Assembly (NCBI GenBank): GCA_013214365.1
Contig: JABSPI010000009.1
Location: 1 to 10,356, forward strand
From: Erythrobacter sp.
GTDB taxonomy: Bacteria; Pseudomonadota; Alphaproteobacteria; Sphingomonadales; Sphingomonadaceae
Direction of reading: 5' to 3'
DNA: 10,356 nucleotides
This document shows, in pieces, positions 6,226 to 10,356 of this stretch. Position 1 is the first letter of the stretch. Each line of letters starts with the position of its first letter. Both the position numbers and the translations under genes were made by a program. Under the pieces are notes generated by a model. That model had not been told where the DNA came from. It did not search any database and saw nothing but the letters and a program-made list of their open reading frames with translations.

Positions 6226-6332
6226 ATGACCCTTAAACCGGCACCCATACAGTCGTCCATGATGCCTAAGGCCGCGTTAAACAAGCGGCGCGGTTTCACA
6301 AAGAGAGCGTGGCCACGTCGACCACGCCCAGT

Positions 6333-6337
6333 GGGAG
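6333..6337 (+). promoter_or_regulatory. Shine-Dalgarno deciding the receptor start
   Basis: GGGAG at 6333-6337 stands 5 nt before ATG 6343. This places the start just ahead of a normal signal peptide and removes 39 residues of a longer open frame that begins at 6226. Confidence 0.75.
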
Positions 6338-6342
6338 AGAGC

Positions 6343-8772
6343 ATGATGACGACCGATCGCACGCGGATCACCGCACCATTTGGGTCCCCAATTGCCATAC
6401 GCGGCAGTTTGTTGAGCGGGGCGGCATTGGCCGCTTTTGCGATGGCACCGCACGCCGCGCACGCGCAGGATGGCGCGGCCGAGGCGGTCCAATCAGACAA
6501 TGTGATCATCGTGCAGGCCCGGCGACAGGATGAAAGCCTGCAGGAAGTCCCGGTCACTGTCACCGCGATTGGCGGCGAAACGCTGGAGCGGTATGGGGTG
6601 GATCAGGTCGCTGATGTGACCAGCCGGGTGCCGACCTTGAATGTGCAGGTTGGCGGATCGGGTTCGGGCGGGCAATTGAGCCTGCGCGGCGTGGGGTCGT
6701 CCAATATTTCCGCCGCTTTTGACAGCGCGGTCGCATTCGATTTCGACGGGGTGCAAGTCTCGACCATGCGGCTGGTTCAAGCCGGCTTTTTCGACACCCA
6801 GCAGATCGACGTGCTCAAGGGGCCGCAATCCTTGTTCTTCGGCAAATCGGCCTCGGCCGGGGTGTTTGCGATCCGCTCGGCCGATCCGACCTCCACCTGG
6901 CAAGGCAATGTCCGGGGATCTTACGAATTTGAAGAGCAGGGTTACACGATTGGCGGCTATATTTCGGGCCCGTTGACCGACAGTTTGGGGGTTCGTGTGG
7001 CGGCGCAATGGAATGACATTGACCGCTATGTCGAATTGCAACCGGGCACGCCGGCGGCCAATGGCCGGTTCCGCGGCCAATCCAATCTGGTGGTGCGCAC
7101 CACGCTGGATTGGGACGCGGGGTCCGCCTTCGATGCCAATCTCAAAGTGCAATATGTCGAAAACAAGGGCGATGGCGCGATCCAGCATTCGGACATCAAT
7201 TGCGGCCCCAACGGGGTGGCTGACAATGTCTTCTTGCTGGGCGGAGGGCTGCAGATTCCGGCGGGCAATGACTGCAATGATTCCGATGGGCTCTATTTTC
7301 TGCCCGATTCGGCCGCGGCTTTGGCACCGGGCGTGCCCACCCCGTCCGAGGCCGCCGGGCGCAATGGCGTGCCCTTTGCCCAGACCGAGATCTGGTTCGG
7401 GCGGCTCTTGCTCAATTTTGATGTCACCGATTCGATGACGCTGACCTCGACCACCGGCTATCTCAATCTCGATGCGGTCGATTACGATTGCTATTCCTAT
7501 GTCGGCATTCTGGGGCCAGGCGTGCCGGGCGGGGCGGGCTGTTCCGATCCGCTCAACACGCTCGAGCAATTCACGCAGGAATTGCGCCTCACCAGCGATC
7601 TTGACGGGGCGTTCAACTTCATGCTCGGCCTGTTTTACGAAGACCGCAAATTTGTCTTCGACACCGCGCAGCAGGCGGTCAACATCTCCTTCCTCGGGCC
7701 CGATCCGGTGACCGGCTTCACCTTTGACTGGGACAAACGCCACGTCACCAACACCGAAGCCATTTCGGTGTTCGGCAGCGTGATCATCGATCTCACCGAC
7801 CAGCTCGAATTGTCGGGCGGGATCCGCTACACCGATGAAAGCAAGACCCAGGTCATCACTGTGCCCTATCTGCACACTTTCCTGCAGGGTCCCGGCTTTG
7901 TGCCGCCAGGCTTCAATTCGGGCGATATCGATTTCAGCGATGACAATTTCTCGCCCGAACTCACGCTCAAATACCAGGCCAGCGACGATGTGAATATCTT
8001 CGCCTCGTTCAAAACCGGGTTCAAATCGGGCGGGATCGACAATTCGGCGCTGCCTTCTGCCTCGCTCAGCGCGGCCGCAGCGGCGAATGATTTCAGCGCG
8101 CTGATCTACGATTCAGAAACCGCGACGGGCGGCGAAATCGGGGTCAAATCGCAATTCAATGACCGCACGATCACGCTCAATGCGACCGCTTATTATTATG
8201 TCTTTGACGATCTGCAGGTGCAGAATTTCGACGCGGTCAATATCCAGTTCCAAACCCTCAATGCTGGCGAAGTGACCTCCAAGGGTCTGGATATGGAATT
8301 TGGCTGGCGTCCGCCGGTCGATGGGCTCGATATCTCGGCCAATCTGTCCTATCTCGATGCCTCTTTCACCGACACATTCCTGACCGGGATCGGTGCTGAT
8401 CTGGATGGGCGGGCCTCGGCGCGGGCGCCCAAATGGTCGGGCAATGTCGCGTTTGACTGGTTCACGCCAGTGGGCAATTCGCTCGAATTGGGGGTGAGCG
8501 GTAATGCCCTGTTCTCCGACAGCTATTTCACCAATGAAGACACGCTCAATGATTTGCGTCAGGGCTCTTATGTCTCGCTTGACGGGACGGTGTCGATCGG
8601 GAGCGCTGACGGGGGTTGGAAAGTGTCGCTGATCGGGGTCAACCTGACCAATGAGCTGTGGATCAACACCTCGGGCGGGCGGCCATTCCTTGAGCCGGGC
8701 GTGGGCGATGATCAGGTCGTCACCCAGAACCGCGGCCGCCAGGTCTATGTCGAGGCCTCGTTCAGCTTCTGA
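6343..8772 (+). CDS. TonB-dependent outer-membrane receptor
   Basis: An 809-residue TonB-dependent transporter that would import a scarce or bulky substrate across the outer membrane using TonB-ExbBD energy. Signal peptide: Arg20, then hydrophobic GSLLSGAALAAFAMA and an AHA|QDG cleavage site after Ala41. TonB-box-like segment NVIIVQARR is at 53-61. The plug domain (about 65-175) follows, with ESLQEVPVTVTAI and IDVLKGPQSLFFGKSASAGV. The 22-strand barrel fills the rest and ends in VYVEASFSF, with the terminal Phe needed for BAM recognition. Two close Cys pairs (287/311 and 383/400) suggest disulphides in extracellular loops. No N-terminal signalling extension is present, so it is not a FecA-type transducer. 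In sphingomonads such receptors often accompany oxygenase clusters. It is flanked by a possible promoter and a strong terminator, so it is probably monocistronic. Confidence 0.94.
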   Translation: MMTTDRTRITAPFGSPIAIRGSLLSGAALAAFAMAPHAAHAQDGAAEAVQSDNVIIVQARRQDESLQEVPVTVTAIGGETLERYGVDQVADVTSRVPTLNVQVGGSGSGGQLSLRGVGSSNISAAFDSAVAFDFDGVQVSTMRLVQAGFFDTQQIDVLKGPQSLFFGKSASAGVFAIRSADPTSTWQGNVRGSYEFEEQGYTIGGYISGPLTDSLGVRVAAQWNDIDRYVELQPGTPAANGRFRGQSNLVVRTTLDWDAGSAFDANLKVQYVENKGDGAIQHSDINCGPNGVADNVFLLGGGLQIPAGNDCNDSDGLYFLPDSAAALAPGVPTPSEAAGRNGVPFAQTEIWFGRLLLNFDVTDSMTLTSTTGYLNLDAVDYDCYSYVGILGPGVPGGAGCSDPLNTLEQFTQELRLTSDLDGAFNFMLGLFYEDRKFVFDTAQQAVNISFLGPDPVTGFTFDWDKRHVTNTEAISVFGSVIIDLTDQLELSGGIRYTDESKTQVITVPYLHTFLQGPGFVPPGFNSGDIDFSDDNFSPELTLKYQASDDVNIFASFKTGFKSGGIDNSALPSASLSAAAAANDFSALIYDSETATGGEIGVKSQFNDRTITLNATAYYYVFDDLQVQNFDAVNIQFQTLNAGEVTSKGLDMEFGWRPPVDGLDISANLSYLDASFTDTFLTGIGADLDGRASARAPKWSGNVAFDWFTPVGNSLELGVSGNALFSDSYFTNEDTLNDLRQGSYVSLDGTVSIGSADGGWKVSLIGVNLTNELWINTSGGRPFLEPGVGDDQVVTQNRGRQVYVEASFSF

Positions 8773-8799
8773 GGCGAGGCTGGAACGTAAGGCGTCAAC

Positions 8800-8813
8800 G
8801 GGGCGATGGCCCC
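8800..8813 (+). other. Short GC hairpin before the receptor terminator
   Basis: GGGGC-GATG-GCCCC is a perfect 5-bp stem with a 4-nt loop, 27 bp after the receptor stop and just ahead of the intrinsic terminator. It may assist termination or protect the mRNA 3' end. Confidence 0.4.
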
Positions 8814-8818
8814 ACAGG

Positions 8819-8846
8819 GGGCGGGCCGCAAGGTCCGCCCTTTGTT
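8819..8846 (+). terminator. Rho-independent terminator of the TonB-dependent receptor
   Basis: A 9-bp stem (GGGCGGGCC with GGTCCGCCC, one G-U pair) closed by a GCAA tetraloop, followed by TTTGTT. It separates the receptor transcript from the second Rieske oxygenase, which therefore needs its own promoter. Confidence 0.85.
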
Positions 8847-8883
8847 CATCACAGCCGGCCTCGCTTGAGGCAGGAGGCTGATA

Positions 8884-8921
8884 CGGCACCGCTTAGCAAA
8901 GATGCGGCACCGCTTAACAAA
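8884..8921. repeat. 21-bp-period direct repeat, candidate operator
   Basis: CGGCACCGCTTAGCAAA (8884-8900) recurs as CGGCACCGCTTAACAAA (8905-8921), 16 of 17 identical and offset by exactly 21 bp, two helical turns. It lies 68-105 bp upstream of the second Rieske oxygenase start, where a tandem activator or repressor site would be expected. Confidence 0.5.
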
Positions 8922-8988
8922 ATAGCCCATTGCCGCCCTGCCCTGCGCTGCGCATGGTTGGGCAATCTGGGATGATGGAGACGCAATA

Positions 8989-10212
8989 ATGTCCCGCGAA
9001 CAATTGGTGTCGATGACCCGCAGTCTGATCGCACATGGCGCGGCCGATACAATGGAATATGCCGAGGATATCGTGCGTATTCCCGCTCGCAGCTACACCG
9101 ATCCCGACCTGTTCGAGCGCGAGAAGCGCAATATTTTCCGCCGCCTGCCGCTGATGGTGGCGCCGTCATGCGAACTGCCCCAGCCCGGCGATTACAAAGC
9201 GATGGATATTTGCGGCGTGCCGCTTTTATTGACCCGCCAGCGCGATGGCAGCGTCGGGGCATTTTTGAACATGTGTTCGCATCGCGGCAATCCGGTGGTC
9301 GAGGCCGGGACCACCGGCAATGCGGCGCGTTTCATGTGCTCCTATCACGGCTGGACCTTCAAAAATGACGGCGATCTGGTCGGGATCGCCTCAGCCAAGG
9401 ATTTCGGCGCCATCGATAAGGCGACTTTGTGCCTCAAACGCTTTCCGGTGTATGAAAGCGCCGGGCTGATCTGGGCCACGCTCGACCTCAATTCGCAATT
9501 GTCGATCCGCGATTATCTGTGCGGCTATGACGCCTTGCTCGAGGCTTTTGGCTTTGCCGATTGGACCTTGTTCAGCCAGCGCACTCTGGCCGGTCCCAAT
9601 TGGAAAACCGCCTATGACGGCTATCTCGATTTCTACCACCTGCCAGTGCTGCACAAGGACACATTCGGAGCCGATTTCTTCAACCGCGCGAACTATTTTT
9701 TCTGGGGCCCGCATCAAAGGCTGTCGAGCCCGTCCAAATTCGCCCAGAAAACCGGCAGCGATGAAATGCTCGACCTGAGCGCGATGAGCGATGCCGATCT
9801 GCCCGGCGATGCTTTGACCCAAGGGGTGTGGACGATCTTTCCGCACATCTCGATCGCCAGCTTTTACGGCGGCGGCCAGCGCGGCGCGATGATCTCGCAA
9901 TTGTTCCCGGGCGAAAGCGTCGGCGAAAGCTATACGACCCAATATTACGTGATGGAAAACCAGCCCCAGACCAAGGCCGATGTCCAATCCGCGCATGAAC
10001 AATTCGACTTTCTCGAAATTGTCGTGCGCGATGAGGATTACGCCACCGGCAAACGCCAACACGAAGCCTTGCAATCGGGCCTGCTTAAAGAGGTGTTGTT
10101 CGGCCGCAATGAACGCGGCGGGCAGGTGTTTCACCAATGGGCCGAAAAGCTGGCCAATGCCGATGATGCGGACGTGTGCGCGATTTTTTCCGCGCCCAAC
10201 CCCGCCCCCTAA
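8989..10212 (+). CDS. Rieske non-haem iron oxygenase, alpha (catalytic) subunit, second of two
   Basis: A 407-residue complete alpha subunit, clearly different in sequence from the one at 4789. Rieske ligands are Cys96-x-His98 (CSHRG) and Cys117-x2-His120 (CSYHGW). The catalytic domain has NWKTAYDGYLDFYHLPVLH, with bridging Asp214 and iron ligands His217 and His222; Asp350 (VVRDEDYATG) is the likely third ligand. GGAG at 8977-8980, 8 nt before the ATG, supports this start. The gene stands alone: a terminator lies upstream, a converging SDR end lies 51 bp downstream, and no beta subunit or electron-transfer partner is near. The reaction is probably hydroxylation or demethylation of an organic substrate of the same pathway. 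Regulation may act through the direct repeat at 8884-8921. Confidence 0.92.
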   Translation: MSREQLVSMTRSLIAHGAADTMEYAEDIVRIPARSYTDPDLFEREKRNIFRRLPLMVAPSCELPQPGDYKAMDICGVPLLLTRQRDGSVGAFLNMCSHRGNPVVEAGTTGNAARFMCSYHGWTFKNDGDLVGIASAKDFGAIDKATLCLKRFPVYESAGLIWATLDLNSQLSIRDYLCGYDALLEAFGFADWTLFSQRTLAGPNWKTAYDGYLDFYHLPVLHKDTFGADFFNRANYFFWGPHQRLSSPSKFAQKTGSDEMLDLSAMSDADLPGDALTQGVWTIFPHISIASFYGGGQRGAMISQLFPGESVGESYTTQYYVMENQPQTKADVQSAHEQFDFLEIVVRDEDYATGKRQHEALQSGLLKEVLFGRNERGGQVFHQWAEKLANADDADVCAIFSAPNPAP

Positions 10213-10263
10213 ACCCGCGCCCCGAACAGCGCGAACAGGCCAAAAATTTCAAGACCCAGCGCT

Positions 10264-10356
10264 CTATTGCGCGGTGTAGCCGCCATCCACCACCAATTCC
10301 GCGCCATTGACATAGGCCGCCTCGTCCGAGGCAAGGAACAGCACGCAATTGGCGAT
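10264..10356 (-). CDS. Short-chain dehydrogenase/reductase, C-terminal fragment, third of three
   Basis: On the minus strand the last 30 codons of a gene enter from the window edge and end at TAG 10266-10264. The peptide includes [21 protein letters not shown] and ends GYTAQ, the classical SDR C-terminal pattern (FLASD, then GAELVVDGG). The cofactor and catalytic motifs lie outside the window. It converges on the second Rieske oxygenase with a 51-bp gap. Its substrate is unknown. Confidence 0.85.
   Translation of the reverse strand: MANCVLFLASDEAAYVNGAELVVDGGYTAQ

Noticed and set aside
6226..6342. 39-residue N-terminal extension of the TonB-dependent receptor
   Set aside because: It would bury the signal peptide behind an Arg/Pro-rich stretch. 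The Shine-Dalgarno at 6333-6337 points to ATG 6343.
6493..7875. Long minus-strand open frame (460 codons) opposite the receptor
   Set aside because: It is antisense to the receptor, whose family motifs are clear. Such open antisense frames are common in GC-rich DNA, and this one has no recognisable domain.

Overview
The window looks like a catabolic (accessory) region of an alphaproteobacterium, most likely a member of the Sphingomonadales. The DNA is GC-rich. It pairs Rieske oxygenase alpha subunits with a large TonB-dependent receptor, a spinster-type MFS permease, several short-chain dehydrogenases (SDRs) and a glutathione transferase, an assortment typical of sphingomonad clusters that degrade hydrophobic compounds. 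This placement is inferred from gene content and style; no rRNA or other marker gene is present.

Layout. (1) Positions 1-651, minus strand: 5' part of a membrane protein with a bacterial PH-like (YdbS/DUF304) domain. Its reading frame runs, near position 67, into what looks like an NmrA-type dehydrogenase fragment. (2) Positions 851-2262, plus strand: a GST and an SDR, translationally coupled through a TAATG overlap. (3) Positions 2247-4353, minus strand: a second SDR followed by an MFS transporter, overlapping by 29 bp and converging on the first SDR with a 16-bp 3' overlap. (4) Positions 4354-4788: a divergent intergenic region with two unrelated tandem arrays, a 33-bp hairpin-bearing repeat (about 4 copies) and an 11-bp GC-rich minisatellite (about 8 units) whose last unit supplies the Shine-Dalgarno sequence of the next gene. 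(5) Positions 4789-6078, plus strand: a complete Rieske oxygenase alpha subunit. (6) Positions 6343-8772, plus strand: a TonB-dependent receptor, preceded by a leader with small palindromes and followed by a strong intrinsic terminator. (7) Positions 8989-10212, plus strand: a second, distantly related Rieske oxygenase alpha subunit, preceded by a 21-bp-period direct repeat. (8) Positions 10264-10356, minus strand: the C-terminal end of a third SDR running off the window.

How the genes may work together (inference): the TonB-dependent receptor would bring a substrate across the outer membrane, the MFS protein would move substrate or product across the inner membrane, the two Rieske oxygenases would hydroxylate or demethylate it, the SDRs would oxidise the resulting alcohols, and the GST would perform a glutathione-dependent step. 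No oxygenase beta subunit, ferredoxin or reductase is present, so both oxygenases must borrow electron-transfer partners encoded elsewhere. The substrate cannot be read from the sequence. I see no mobile element, CRISPR array, tRNA or rRNA.
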